NCBI RefSeq assembly: GCF_002157225.2
Contig: NZ_CP020038.1
Span: forward strand, 124,001-188,000
Length of the DNA: 64,000 nucleotides
Source of the DNA: Agarilytica rhodophyticola
GTDB lineage: Bacteria; Pseudomonadota; Gammaproteobacteria; Pseudomonadales; Cellvibrionaceae
Direction: 5' to 3'
In this document: one piece after another, positions 25,189 to 37,595 of the stretch
Numbering within the stretch: position 1 is the first letter of the stretch
How the letters are laid out: every line of letters starts with the position of its first letter
Position numbers and translations under genes: made by a program
Notes under the pieces: model-generated
What the model saw: only the letters and a program-made list of their open reading frames with translations
Told to the model about the DNA's origin: nothing
Databases searched by the model: none

Positions 25189-26784
25189 TTAATTTATACT
25201 CAGGTCAAAGCACGAAAGACCACCTGGGTTTGAGCCAAAAGTCATATTATTCAAGTCAAACAACTCGATAAGATAGTCGCCAGCGTCGAGCTGTACGTCA
25301 TCTCGGCTCTCGATATCTACTACTGAGCTGTCCAGCTCTAAAATTTGACTGCCGTTTCTATAAATACGCATATTGGGGTTGGTATTTATCCGCCCTCTCG
25401 TCTTTTCTGCTCGGATAGTATAGTCGTCGTTTTGGCTGATATTCAGTCTGACAAGGCGTCTGACACCTATACCATTAAAGACCTGAGGGACTTTATCGCT
25501 GCATAAGTTCACTTTGGCGCCGACACTTAGTTCATGATACACCGGTAAACTAATAGATTGGCCACCATTATTGGTTTCTCCAATGCCGAAGGGCCCTGTG
25601 CCGAAAATATCGTTGGCTTCCATCAGATCATCGATAGCGCCTGCATCATTGATCGGCAGGCGATTTTTCAACGCATCCGTAAATGAATATATATTCGTTA
25701 CAGCTGTCCCTCTGCGGTATTCGTCGGAGCGCATTGCTTGATATATCGGTGTAAAGCCCAAGCTAATGTTGTCGCTGCTGTCGCTATCACTATCATATAT
25801 ATCATAGACAATTTGGCTGACAGAATTCTCGCTATACCAGCCAAGATTGGCAATGGTATTATTCTCAAGTGAGTAACGAAAACCCGAAGCTTGAGCTTTG
25901 CGCATAGAATCTTGATAAGTTGTAGAGCTAGATGCCATTGCTGCAAAGGCGTTAGACCAGCCTTCACTGAAGGCAACGCGAGAGTCTAATTGATCCCGGC
26001 GAGAATGCCTGCCACCTTCACTATCGAGTCGAAATAGTGTGCGCTCTAAATAGTGGCCAAATTCATGTTGAATGACGGAACGGTCGTACTCGTCAGTATC
26101 ATTATCTTCATGCCCCAAAATAAATATATTAGTGCCATCAAATTTTGAGGTACCGATTCTGCCGCTGGCAGCATTTTGCGAGACCACCGCAATATTGTTG
26201 ACACTCCAGCGCATCTCCAACGCAGGAAGGGAAACATTGGAATCTGCGGTCTGTACTAACTTTACTGCCTGGTACACGGAGTCGAGGATGGCAAAAGGTG
26301 CTGCCGCCCGCTCGTTACCATAACCTGATCCGGTCCAACCCGAGGCAGCGTGGAGGTCTCGATTCGAATTGCTGTTACCGCTATTTCTTAGTTCGCCATC
26401 AAGCACATATAAGGCGTTGCCTCGAGTATTATCGGTAACACTGATATTGGCAAATTGGCTATCAAATTGAGCCAGGACACGCACACGTACTTCTGCATTA
26501 GCAGGGACTTCGGCCTGATAGTTACCGTCAGCATCGGTACTGCTACCATCTAAAGTATTACCGTCTGAATCAAGTAGCTGAATCCTAGCCGAGGGGACTG
26601 GACGTCTTGAGGTGTTATTGTAATCTAAGGCTCCGCCGCTTGTATGAGGAACAAAGTCATAAGTGACTTTGCCTTGGATCGTCACAGTCTGTGAGTTATT
26701 ACTATTGCTGCTCTCACTTCCACCGCCGCCACAAGCGACGACAAATATTGCTGGTAGAACACAAAGTGCTGCTGCGAACTTCAT
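25189..26784 (-). CDS. Lipoprotein with HEFGH zinc-metalloprotease-like domain
   Basis: 531 residues from the ATG at 26784, chosen because it begins a lipoprotein signal (KFAAALCVLPAIFVVAC, Cys followed by GGGG); the frame stays open to 26853. Residues ~35-120 look like a carboxypeptidase-regulatory/CNA-B type beta domain (GKVTYDF...SARIQLLDSDGNTLDGSSTDADGNYQAEVP). HEFGH at about 240-244 (IQHEFGHYLERTLF) is a zinc metalloprotease HExxH motif, with EGWSNAFAA downstream supplying a likely third ligand. The C-terminal ~110 residues form a beta-sandwich resembling a pre-peptidase C-terminal domain (VRRLVRLNISQNDDYTIRAEKT, LDAGDYLIELFD). Exported, probably to the cell surface. Substrate unknown. 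Confidence 0.82.
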   Translation of the reverse strand: MKFAAALCVLPAIFVVACGGGGSESSNSNNSQTVTIQGKVTYDFVPHTSGGALDYNNTSRRPVPSARIQLLDSDGNTLDGSSTDADGNYQAEVPANAEVRVRVLAQFDSQFANISVTDNTRGNALYVLDGELRNSGNSNSNRDLHAASGWTGSGYGNERAAAPFAILDSVYQAVKLVQTADSNVSLPALEMRWSVNNIAVVSQNAASGRIGTSKFDGTNIFILGHEDNDTDEYDRSVIQHEFGHYLERTLFRLDSEGGRHSRRDQLDSRVAFSEGWSNAFAAMASSSTTYQDSMRKAQASGFRYSLENNTIANLGWYSENSVSQIVYDIYDSDSDSSDNISLGFTPIYQAMRSDEYRRGTAVTNIYSFTDALKNRLPINDAGAIDDLMEANDIFGTGPFGIGETNNGGQSISLPVYHELSVGAKVNLCSDKVPQVFNGIGVRRLVRLNISQNDDYTIRAEKTRGRINTNPNMRIYRNGSQILELDSSVVDIESRDDVQLDAGDYLIELFDLNNMTFGSNPGGLSCFDLSIN

Positions 26785-26953
26785 TAAATGTACTCTTGGA
26801 TACGAGGTGATGTGTTGGCTAGGAGGAATAACACTAATAGGTTGGTCAAACAAGTGCTAGGTATAAGTTGGCAAAAGTCGGAGATGGAAGGAGATAAATA
26901 GAAGCGACAGTATTTGCTCATAAACGAAAACACGTTATAAATAGTTCTGCCTA

Positions 26954-27206
26954 GGGCCTGTTAACACACACTCATTTATGCCTGTATAGATACAGGTAAT
27001 TAGAGCAATGCACGAACATAAGGATATGTAAGGCAGGGCGAAGCATAGCTGCAAGGACGTAGCGTATTAGAACAAAGCAGGAGCATTTGTCGAGGTAGCC
27101 AGAGCCGAGGAGCAATTGCCGAGAATAACTAAACGGCGTTTGTATTGCCTAGCTACTCGAAAAAATGCTTACCAGCAGGTGTAGCTTAATTAGTCTTAAC
27201 AGGCTC
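26954..27206. mobile_element. MITE-like element with terminal inverted repeats and TA duplication
   Basis: The left end GGGCCTGTTAACAC (26954-26967) and the right end, whose complement reads GAGCCTGTTAAGAC (27193-27206), are imperfect terminal inverted repeats with 12 of 14 matches. TA flanks both sides (26952-26953 and 27207-27208), as for IS630/mariner-type insertion. The 253-base body encodes nothing and holds a hairpin CCTGTAT-AG-ATACAGG near 26980. No second copy is visible in the window. Confidence 0.6.
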
Positions 27207-27208
27207 TA

Positions 27209-27769
27209 AACTTAAATATCGATGCCAAATTTCCGACTTTGTTAGTTCTAAATGCGCCAATATGACTGTTCGATTCCGTCATTTGCTCTAACATTATCTA
27301 TGATCCTGCTTGGGCAAAGTAGAATAAAATTTTGCTATCTCAGCTGGAACAATTATTTCGACAGATCACGCAACAAAGCGGGCATAATAGTTGATACTCG
27401 AAGGCATACTCCCTATAATCGCCTTCGCCTGACCGACGGCTAAATATCATGCAAGCTGAAAAGGGTGTATAAGGTAAAAAACATTGTTTCTTTTGCAGTA
27501 AAACTTACATAGTAAAACTTAAGAGAAACATGTTGAATTAAGCGAAGTATTTGCGTTTTAGCAATAGTGTCTTTTAAAAGCCTTCTCTAATGTAGTTTAT
27601 TGAGAATTATTAAGCAGGCTCAAACTTTGGTTTAGGTCTTGATCTTATCGGCTGATTTGTAAGCCAGCTATTCTAAATAAGTAAGATAGATGCGCAGTTT
27701 ATGAAGCTCAATTCATTATAAAGTAGCGCAAAGAACGTTACTAAAATATAGGTTAAGGGTGATCTGATC
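27209..27769. promoter_or_regulatory. Gene-free region upstream of the ATP synthase operon
   Basis: About 560 bases without a supported gene; it must contain the atp operon promoter. A 63-codon frame at 27252-27443 has no ribosome binding site and no family resemblance. AAGGGTGAT about ten bases before the GTG at 27770 is the likely ribosome binding site of atpI. Confidence 0.4.
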
Positions 27770-28150
27770 GTGACATCCCCCGTTTGGTATAGCGCAAAAT
27801 ATCAACTGTCTTTGTTGACTCTAGTGGGTTCTTTACTAGCAATAAATGATGTCGGTATAGCTTATTCTTTTGTTCTGGGGAGTTTAATCTACATTATTCC
27901 AAACCTTTACTTTGTCCACTATGCATTTCGCTACAGTGGTGCTGAGTACGCGCCATTAATAGCACGGTCTTTTAGTTCTGGAGAATCGGGAAAACTCGTA
28001 TTAGCAGCATTGGGTTTCATTTTGGTTTATCGCTTTGTTAAACCAATACATAGCCCTGCTCTATTTGTGGGTTTTAGTTTTATGATCGTATTACAGTGGT
28101 TTGTTGCGGCAAAAATCGTAAAGATGCGCAGCCAGCCAAAATCAAATTAA
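27770..28150 (+). CDS. atpI: ATP synthase protein I
   Basis: 126 residues from a GTG start. Four hydrophobic segments, with the family stretch SFVLGSLIYIIPNLYFVHYAFRYSGA in the middle. AtpI helps assembly of the c-ring. Its position as first gene, 24 bases before atpB, is the usual gammaproteobacterial order. Confidence 0.88.
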   Translation: MTSPVWYSAKYQLSLLTLVGSLLAINDVGIAYSFVLGSLIYIIPNLYFVHYAFRYSGAEYAPLIARSFSSGESGKLVLAALGFILVYRFVKPIHSPALFVGFSFMIVLQWFVAAKIVKMRSQPKSN

Positions 28151-28165
28151 AAGAAATAGGTTTGA

Positions 28166-29107
<942 letters not shown>

Positions 29108-29130
29108 GAATTTTTCATTTTACATTTTAA

Positions 29131-29406
<276 letters not shown>

Positions 29407-29448
29407 GAACACCCATCTAAAACACATTTGAATTCGTGAGGTGTTGGT

Positions 29449-29919
29449 GTGAATCTTAATTTAACACTTATCGGTCAATCTCTGACCTTTTTGGTGTTCG
29501 TTTTTTTCTGCATGAAGTTTGTATGGCCTGCTCTTTTAGGAGTAATGGAAGAGAGAGAAAAGCGTATCGCTGATGGTCTTCAAGCTGCTGACAATGCAGA
29601 CAAAGACCTGAAACTTGCCAAAAAGAAAGCGGCCGAATTATTAAAAGAAGCGAAAGATCAAGCAGCGACTATTGTTGAGCAAGCCAACAAGCGTGCGACG
29701 CAAATCGTTGAAGAAGCGAAAGATGCAGCAACAGCAGAAGCAGACCGTGTTAAAGCACAGGCGGAAGCTGAAGTTGAGCGCTCTGTCAGTCAAGCACGCG
29801 AAGAATTGCGTGGCAAAGTGGCTGTACTTGCGTTGAGCGGTGCTGAAAAAATTCTTGGTGCTTCTGTCGATGCAAGTGCGCACAACGCAATGCTCGAAAA
29901 ACTTGCCGCAGATCTTTAA
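29449..29919 (+). CDS. atpF: F1Fo ATP synthase subunit b
   Basis: 156 residues from a GTG start with GAGGTG upstream. One N-terminal membrane helix ([24 protein letters not shown]) and a long Ala/Glu/Lys-rich coiled coil, the peripheral stalk. Standard length. Confidence 0.96.
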   Translation: MNLNLTLIGQSLTFLVFVFFCMKFVWPALLGVMEEREKRIADGLQAADNADKDLKLAKKKAAELLKEAKDQAATIVEQANKRATQIVEEAKDAATAEADRVKAQAEAEVERSVSQAREELRGKVAVLALSGAEKILGASVDASAHNAMLEKLAADL

Positions 29920-29930
29920 GCGAGGGCTAA

Positions 29931-30467
29931 ATGGCAGAACTAATTACTCTCGCTCGACCTTATGCTAAAGCTGCGTTTGAATATGCGCGAGCAGCTAAAG
30001 ACCTGCAAGGTTGGCAAACAGCTTTGGCTCAAGCAGCGTCAGTCTCAATGGATGCCAGCGTGAAAGCCATGTTGTCTTCGCCGAATCTGACAAGCACAGA
30101 TAAAGGCCTTAAGTTTGGCGAAGTTTGCGGTGATGTGCTTAACCAACAACAGGTTAATTTTATTAACGTGTTAGCGGTTAACAATCGACTGGGGTTACTT
30201 GCCCAAGTTTATGAATTATTCGCGTTATACAAAGCCAATCAAGAAAAGACAGTCGACGTCGAGATTCAAACGGCGTTTGAGATTTCTTCCGATCTTGAGC
30301 AAAAACTTGCGACAACCTTAAAAGCGAAATTAGACCGTGACGTTGAGTTAAAAACCACCATAGACGAAAGTCTTATCGGCGGTGCATTAATTCGTGCGGG
30401 CGATACCGTTATCGACGGATCTGCACGCGGTCGTTTGGCTAAGCTTGCCGAAGCAATGAATGCCTAA
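29931..30467 (+). CDS. atpH: F1Fo ATP synthase subunit delta
   Basis: 178 residues. N-terminus [17 protein letters not shown] and C-terminus [29 protein letters not shown] are the family ends. It joins the peripheral stalk to the F1 head. Starts 11 bases after atpF. Confidence 0.96.
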   Translation: MAELITLARPYAKAAFEYARAAKDLQGWQTALAQAASVSMDASVKAMLSSPNLTSTDKGLKFGEVCGDVLNQQQVNFINVLAVNNRLGLLAQVYELFALYKANQEKTVDVEIQTAFEISSDLEQKLATTLKAKLDRDVELKTTIDESLIGGALIRAGDTVIDGSARGRLAKLAEAMNA

Positions 30468-30614
30468 CCAAACTGGCCCAAAGCGCTAGTAGTAGAAGAC
30501 ATTTGTTCACGTGCGTTTGTCTGTTTTTAAAAACAATGCACTTTTATTGTGTCCTGACTGTATAGCAGACACGCATTTGACCAGAACTCGATTTAAAGTT
30601 TAAGGAATTACAGT

Positions 30615-32159
30615 ATGCAACAGCTGAATCCTTCTGAAATTAGTGAAGTAATAAAACAGCGTATCGACAATTTGTCGGTGACAACTGAAGCACAAAATGA
30701 AGGTACAGTCGTTTCCGTAACTGACGGTATCATTCGTGTGCATGGTCTTGCCGAAGTAATGTACGGTGAGATGATTGAATTTGAAGGCGGTGTTTATGGT
30801 ATCGCTTTGAACCTTGAGCGCGACTCCGTTGGTGCGGTAGTACTTGGTGATTACCAAGGTGTTGCTGAAGGACAAACCTGTAAATGTACTGGCCGTATCT
30901 TGGAAGTTCCTGTTGGCCCAGAACTTCAGGGTCGTGTTGTCGATGCCTTGGGTAACCCTATCGACGGTAAAGGCCCAATCGAAACAAAAATGACTGATGC
31001 CCTTGAGAAAATTGCTCCTGGGGTAATCGCTCGTCAATCTGTTGACCAGCCTGTTCAAATTGGTCTTAAAGCAGTGGATACCATGGTACCTATTGGTCGC
31101 GGTCAACGTGAGCTTATTATTGGTGACCGTCAAACAGGTAAAACTGCGGTTGCTGTGGATGCCATCATCAACCAAAAAGGTACGGGTATTAAATGTATCT
31201 ATGTTGCCATCGGTCAGAAAGCATCGTCTGTGGCAGCGGTTGTGCGCAAATTGGAAGAGCACGGCGCAATGGAACACACCATTGTTGTTGCTGCGACAGC
31301 TTCTGACCCAGCATCTATGCAGTTCTTGGCGCCTTTCGCCGGTTGTACCATGGGTGAGTACTTCCGTGATCGCGGTGAAGATGCTCTGATCATCTATGAT
31401 GATTTGACTAAACAAGCATGGGCTTATCGCCAGATTTCATTGTTGTTAAGAAGACCTCCCGGTCGTGAGGCTTACCCTGGTGACGTTTTCTATTTGCATT
31501 CACGTTTACTAGAGCGTGCTGCTCGTGTAAATGCCGAATACGTTGAAAAATTCACTGATGGCAAGGTTAAAGGTCAAACCGGTTCCTTAACTGCACTGCC
31601 TATCATTGAAACTCAAGCAGGTGACGTATCTGCCTTCGTACCTACTAACGTAATTTCGATTACAGATGGTCAGATCTTCCTTGAGACAGATCTTTTCAAC
31701 GCGGGTATTCGTCCTGCGATGAACGCGGGTATCTCGGTATCTCGTGTAGGTGGCTCGGCTCAGACTAAGATCATTAAGAAGCTTTCCGGTGGAATTCGTA
31801 CAGCACTTGCTCAATATCGTGAATTGGCAGCTTTCTCACAGTTTGCTTCTGATCTTGACGATGCCACAAAAGCACAGCTTGAACATGGTGAGCGCGTAAC
31901 CGAGTTGATGAAGCAGAAGCAGTACACTCCGCAAAGTATTGCCGAAATGGCAGTTGTAGTTTATGCGGCAGATAAAGGCTACTTGAAAGATATCGACGTT
32001 GCTAAAATCGGTGACTTCGAAGCTGCGTTGCTTTCATTCATGAACAGTGTAAAAGCTGAATTGATGGAAAGCATCAATAGCACCGGTAATTTCAATGACG
32101 ATATCGCTAATGGAATTAAATCTGCTCTTGATGAATTTAAGTCTACTCAGACTTGGTAA
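30615..32159 (+). CDS. atpA: F1Fo ATP synthase subunit alpha
   Basis: 514 residues, full length. Walker [47 protein letters not shown] and the C-terminal helical domain are all present. It is the non-catalytic nucleotide-binding subunit of the F1 head. A 147-base spacer after atpH is longer than others in the operon; TAAGGA lies about eight bases before the ATG. Confidence 0.98.
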   Translation: MQQLNPSEISEVIKQRIDNLSVTTEAQNEGTVVSVTDGIIRVHGLAEVMYGEMIEFEGGVYGIALNLERDSVGAVVLGDYQGVAEGQTCKCTGRILEVPVGPELQGRVVDALGNPIDGKGPIETKMTDALEKIAPGVIARQSVDQPVQIGLKAVDTMVPIGRGQRELIIGDRQTGKTAVAVDAIINQKGTGIKCIYVAIGQKASSVAAVVRKLEEHGAMEHTIVVAATASDPASMQFLAPFAGCTMGEYFRDRGEDALIIYDDLTKQAWAYRQISLLLRRPPGREAYPGDVFYLHSRLLERAARVNAEYVEKFTDGKVKGQTGSLTALPIIETQAGDVSAFVPTNVISITDGQIFLETDLFNAGIRPAMNAGISVSRVGGSAQTKIIKKLSGGIRTALAQYRELAAFSQFASDLDDATKAQLEHGERVTELMKQKQYTPQSIAEMAVVVYAADKGYLKDIDVAKIGDFEAALLSFMNSVKAELMESINSTGNFNDDIANGIKSALDEFKSTQTW

Positions 32160-32221
32160 GTATCAAGGTTTTTCAGCATAAAAATTCCTAGTAAGTAAGG
32201 CTGCAAAAGTAGAAAAGAGTT

Positions 32222-33085
32222 ATGGCTAGCGGAAAAGAAATACGTACCAAAATTGGTAGCATTAAAAATACGCAAAAAATTACCAGCGCGATGGAGATGG
32301 TTGCCGCTAGTAAAATGCGTAAGGCACAAGACCGAATGGAACTTGGTAAGCCTTATGCCCAGCGTATTCGCGCCGTAGTCGGACATATTGCTGCCGGTAA
32401 TCCTGAATACAAGCACGTATATTTAACTGATCGTGAAGTAAAACGCGTTGGTTATATTGTGGTATCGACTGACCGCGGTCTGTGTGGTGGTTTAAATATC
32501 AATGCGTTTAAATCTGTTATTTCACACAGTAAAGAATGGGCAGACAAAAAAGTCGATGTCGATTTATGCATGATCGGTGCTAAGGGTGCTTCTTTCTTTA
32601 ACAGCGTAGGTGGCAATATCGTTGCAAGTGTGCGGGATATTGGTGAGACACCTGTACTGACGGATCTTATCGGCAGTGTCAAAGTTATGTTGGATGGTTT
32701 TGTTGACGGTAAACTCGATCGCCTTTACTTGGTGAGCAATGAGTTTGTTAATACGATGACGCAAAGTCCTGTTATCCAGCAGTTGTTGCCTTTGAAAGCT
32801 GACGATAATGAAAAACTGAAAAAGCATTCATGGGATTACTTGTACGAGCCTGATGCTAATTCCCTACTCGACGGTTTAATGATGCGTTATATCGAGTCTC
32901 AAGTGTATCAAGCTGTAGTGGAAAATGGCGCATGTGAGCAGGCAGCCCGGATGATTGCTATGAAAAGTGCCACCGATAATGCAGGTGATTTAATTGGTGA
33001 CCTGCAATTGGCATATAACAAGGCGCGTCAAGCGGCAATTACTCAAGAGTTGTCAGAAATCGTCGGCGGTGCGGCAGCGGTTTAA
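32222..33085 (+). CDS. atpG: F1Fo ATP synthase subunit gamma
   Basis: 287 residues. N-terminus [34 protein letters not shown] and C-terminus [44 protein letters not shown] are diagnostic. The central rotor shaft of F1. Confidence 0.98.
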   Translation: MASGKEIRTKIGSIKNTQKITSAMEMVAASKMRKAQDRMELGKPYAQRIRAVVGHIAAGNPEYKHVYLTDREVKRVGYIVVSTDRGLCGGLNINAFKSVISHSKEWADKKVDVDLCMIGAKGASFFNSVGGNIVASVRDIGETPVLTDLIGSVKVMLDGFVDGKLDRLYLVSNEFVNTMTQSPVIQQLLPLKADDNEKLKKHSWDYLYEPDANSLLDGLMMRYIESQVYQAVVENGACEQAARMIAMKSATDNAGDLIGDLQLAYNKARQAAITQELSEIVGGAAAV

Positions 33086-33186
33086 TAGCCTTTTAGGCTT
33101 TACCGCAATTTGGATTTAACAGGATAGATTCAGCATTTTGGCTTTAATACTATCCCGACAAAAGTTTTTAGATTTTTAAATATTAA

Positions 33187-34617
<1,431 letters not shown>

Positions 34618-34633
34618 GTAAATTAATCTGCGA

Positions 34634-34668
34634 CCCATATAAAAAATCAGGATGCTTTTTTATATGGG
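34634..34668 (+). terminator. Perfect 13-base inverted repeat between atpD and atpC
   Basis: CCCATATAAAAAA (34634-34646) and TTTTTTATATGGG (34656-34668) flank a nine-base loop. It is inside the operon, so it may act as an attenuator or an mRNA-processing hairpin that lowers atpC expression or protects the atpD 3' end rather than as a full terminator. Confidence 0.5.
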
Positions 34669-34697
34669 AAACCAAAAAGAAATAGGCAAAAAACATT

Positions 34698-35120
34698 ATG
34701 GCATTAACAGTACATTGCGACATCGTAAGTGCCGAGCAGGAAATATTTTCTGGCTTAGTTGAGCTAGTGGTAGCTTCTGCTACTGAAGGTGAAGTTGGTA
34801 TTGCATACGGACACGCACCTTTTCTTTCCGGTTTGAATCCAGGCCCTGTAAGGGTTAAAAAGCAAAACGGCGAAGAAGAAGTGTATTATGTGTCTGGCGG
34901 TTATCTCGAAGTTCAGCCCTATGCTGTAACTGTGTTGGCTGATACAGCTTTGCGCGAAGGTGATATGGACGAAGAAGCCGCTACCAAAGCAATGCAAGAA
35001 GCTGAGCAAGCGTTGAAAGATTCATCAGAAGGTATGGATTATTCACGAGCTGCTGCACAACTTGCAGAAGCTGCGGCGCAGCTACGTACACTAAGAGCGA
35101 TTCGAAAGAATCTAAAATAG
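34698..35120 (+). CDS. atpC: F1Fo ATP synthase subunit epsilon
   Basis: 140 residues: beta-sandwich domain ([52 protein letters not shown]) plus two C-terminal helices. The inhibitory and coupling subunit of F1, last gene of the operon. Confidence 0.96.
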   Translation: MALTVHCDIVSAEQEIFSGLVELVVASATEGEVGIAYGHAPFLSGLNPGPVRVKKQNGEEEVYYVSGGYLEVQPYAVTVLADTALREGDMDEEAATKAMQEAEQALKDSSEGMDYSRAAAQLAEAAAQLRTLRAIRKNLK

Positions 35121-35146
35121 CCGGTGTGCTTACATGTTAAAAATTC

Positions 35147-35175
35147 AAAAGGTAGCTTAGGCTGCCTTTTGTTGT
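35147..35175 (+). terminator. Terminator after atpC
   Basis: AAAAGGTAGC-TTAG-GCTGCCTTTT forms a ten-pair stem (one G-T pair) ending in a T-rich stretch, between atpC and glmU. It would close the atp operon. Confidence 0.8.
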
Positions 35176-35226
35176 TTATGGATATGTAAATTTTAAAATT
35201 CACAATTTTTAAATATGGTAGGACTA

Positions 35227-36585
35227 ATGTTAGATGTTGTCATTCTTGCGGCCGGGAAAGGCACGCGCATGTGTTCAAATAAACCTAAAGTATTACACAC
35301 CATTGCAGGAAAGCCCTTTTTACAGCATGTAGTTGATCGTTCCCGTGAGCTGGATGCCGACAATATTCATATTGTCGTAGGACATGGTGCAGATTCAGTT
35401 CGCGCTGAAATTGGTAGTGAAAATATTTCTTATGTGCAACAGACTGAGCAATTAGGCACCGGACATGCTGTGAAACAGGCGCTTCCCCAGCTACAAGCAG
35501 ACTCCACCGTATTAATTTTATATGGCGATGTTCCTTTAATAAAAAGCGAAACACTGAAAAATCTTGTATCTCAAGTGGGTGAAAAGTCTTTGGGTTTGCT
35601 AACGGTAAATCTCGATAACCCCAGCGGCTATGGACGTATCATTCGCGATCAAGACGGCAGTGTTGTTAGCATTATTGAACATAAAGATGCGAATTTAGAA
35701 CAACAAAAAGTCAAAGAAGTTAATACTGGTGTGATGGCGGTTAGAAGCCAAGATTTACAACGCTGGTTGCCGCAATTAAATAATAATAATGTACAAAAAG
35801 AATACTTACTACCCGATATCATCGCAATGGCCAAAGCCGAAGGTATGAGTATTGAAACGGCACAGCCCGCTGAAGAAAGTGAGGTACTCGGAGTTAACAA
35901 TCGTTTGCAGCAAGCAGAACTAGAACGTATTTACCAAGTTAATATGGCTAAGGACTTACTTGCCCAAGGACTAACGCTACTAGACCCTGCTCGCTTTGAT
36001 TGTCGTGGCACACTTAAAGTTGGCAAAGATTGCTTGGTTGATATTAATTGCGTTTTTGAAGGCGATGTCACCTTAGGAGACAATGTTAAAATTGGCCCTA
36101 ATTGTCATATTAGCGATGCTGTCATCGGTGATGACGTTGAAATTAAATCACATACTGTTATTGAAAATGCACAGGTTGGAAATAATGCAACCGTGGGGCC
36201 TTTTGCCCGTTTACGGCCTCAAGCAGAGTTAAACGAAGGTGCTAAAATTGGCAACTTTGTCGAGATTAAAAAAGCAGTAATAGGTAAAGGTAGTAAGGTT
36301 AGTCACCTTAGCTACATCGGTGATGCAGAAATTGGCAGCGACGTAAACATTGGTGCCGGCACAATTACTTGTAATTACGATGGTGTTAATAAGTTTAAAA
36401 CCAAAATAAGTGATGGTGTTTTTGTTGGTTCTAACACTGCTCTGGTTGCACCTATAAACCTGGGTGAAAATGTTACTGTAGGTGCAGGCTCAGTAGTAAC
36501 AGTTGATGTAAAAGATAATGATCTTGCTGTTGCGCGTACCCGCCAAAGAAATATTAGCGGCTGGAAAAGACCTGTAAAAAAATAA
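35227..36585 (+). CDS. glmU: Bifunctional UDP-GlcNAc pyrophosphorylase / glucosamine-1-phosphate acetyltransferase
   Basis: 452 residues from the ATG at 35227 (MLDVVILAAGKGTRM, matching the usual family start); an ATG at 35215 is also in frame. The N-terminal uridylyltransferase has LAAGKGTRM and KPKVLHTIAGKP. The C-terminal left-handed beta-helix acetyltransferase has hexapeptide repeats and GAGTITCNYDGVNKFKT. It makes UDP-GlcNAc for peptidoglycan and lipopolysaccharide. Following atpC is the common gammaproteobacterial arrangement, but glmS, the usual next gene, is absent here. Confidence 0.97.
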   Translation: MLDVVILAAGKGTRMCSNKPKVLHTIAGKPFLQHVVDRSRELDADNIHIVVGHGADSVRAEIGSENISYVQQTEQLGTGHAVKQALPQLQADSTVLILYGDVPLIKSETLKNLVSQVGEKSLGLLTVNLDNPSGYGRIIRDQDGSVVSIIEHKDANLEQQKVKEVNTGVMAVRSQDLQRWLPQLNNNNVQKEYLLPDIIAMAKAEGMSIETAQPAEESEVLGVNNRLQQAELERIYQVNMAKDLLAQGLTLLDPARFDCRGTLKVGKDCLVDINCVFEGDVTLGDNVKIGPNCHISDAVIGDDVEIKSHTVIENAQVGNNATVGPFARLRPQAELNEGAKIGNFVEIKKAVIGKGSKVSHLSYIGDAEIGSDVNIGAGTITCNYDGVNKFKTKISDGVFVGSNTALVAPINLGENVTVGAGSVVTVDVKDNDLAVARTRQRNISGWKRPVKK

Positions 36586-36596
36586 AATTAATATTG

Positions 36597-36633
36597 CGAC
36601 ATTAGTTCTTTATAATACGAAAAGCTAATGTCG
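36597..36633 (+). terminator. Inverted repeat after glmU
   Basis: CGACATTAG (36597-36605) and CTAATGTCG (36625-36633) are exact complements with a 19-base loop. No T run follows, so it is only a candidate terminator. Confidence 0.45.
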
Positions 36634-36809
36634 TGATAGCACTCTAGTAAGCAATTTTACTAAGATAGTAGTCAAAGCTTTTGATCGCCATCTTAAACTT
36701 TATAGTTTAAATCTGTAGGCTCTAAAAATAATTCCATATCTTTCTATTTGATTATCGATGTCCTCGAGCTTCTTACACAGTAATCGTTTGAGTCCTCTTT
36801 TGTTTTGAT

Positions 36810-37118
36810 CTAAGATAATGATTTAACAGCAGAAAGCATTTTTTTAGCACTAGTAAACCTAAGATGATAATGATCAGGGCTTGGGTCATTATTGTAATGA
36901 AGAGACTCGTCATGGTCGGGATCACTAGTATTTACGATAGTAGCCCCTACTCCCATCATCTTTGTAGCTAGACTACGATCAGTAGTGGTAAGAATATGTT
37001 TGTTTTCACTATTAGAAGAATAAATTTTATCTCTATATAGTCTACCTACTCTGGTACTGGGAGGTGTATCTGCCCCCCTTATAATAAAAGAGCCATTATG
37101 TGTTTTGTTCATCGCCAT
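36810..37118 (-). CDS. Orphan small protein of unknown function
   Basis: 102 residues, hydrophilic, no signal peptide. TAGGA lies about ten bases before the first ATG (a second ATG, two codons on, is also usable). Histidine/aspartate-rich middle (SDPDHDESLHYNNDPSPDHYHLRF). No family recognised. AT-rich, isolated between glmU and the subtilase gene. Confidence 0.5.
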   Translation of the reverse strand: MAMNKTHNGSFIIRGADTPPSTRVGRLYRDKIYSSNSENKHILTTTDRSLATKMMGVGATIVNTSDPDHDESLHYNNDPSPDHYHLRFTSAKKMLSAVKSLS

Positions 37119-37595
37119 AAAATATAATTCCTACTTTTCGTTATTAGATAAAGCAAGCCGGACAACGAGCTCAAATTACGTAATATTTTCTATGTATCGA
37201 TATTCCTTAGTAGATAAAATACCTGTGTTGTTCAGTATGACAAGGTTTTGTATAAGGTAATACTCGTCGGAAATTTATCTTCCGGAAAATAAATGTGATT
37301 TATGGCTTCCGGCAATTACTCTCCAAAATTGTATTTTATTAATAGTATTCAATATCTGATGCCAGGATGAGTAACTTTATCGAATTGAAAAACAACTATA
37401 AATGACAAATGCGTTTTCTTCATAACTTATCTCTGAAATAGCATAATCTCGATTAGGTTCACGTGTTAACGTAAATAGGCGCAGATGAAAAACGGCGTGC
37501 TATAACACAAACTTACAATCACTAACTTGCCTTACCAGTAAAGTTTTTGGCTGATCTTGGTGCAACTAAAAATATATAGCATTGGGAGTCCTATC
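37119..37595. promoter_or_regulatory. Gene-free region upstream of the subtilase gene
   Basis: About 480 AT-rich bases, with divergent promoters expected for the orphan protein (minus) and the subtilase (plus). I see no distinct operator or repeat. Confidence 0.35.

Noticed and set aside
27252-27443. 63-codon frame after the MITE-like element, considered as a transposase remnant
   Set aside because: The translation shows no DDE or HTH pattern and lies outside the terminal repeats.
30600-31415. Long minus-strand frame opposite atpA
   Set aside because: Shadow of the atpA coding sequence; the translation is rich in Phe, Thr, Arg and His with no family resemblance.
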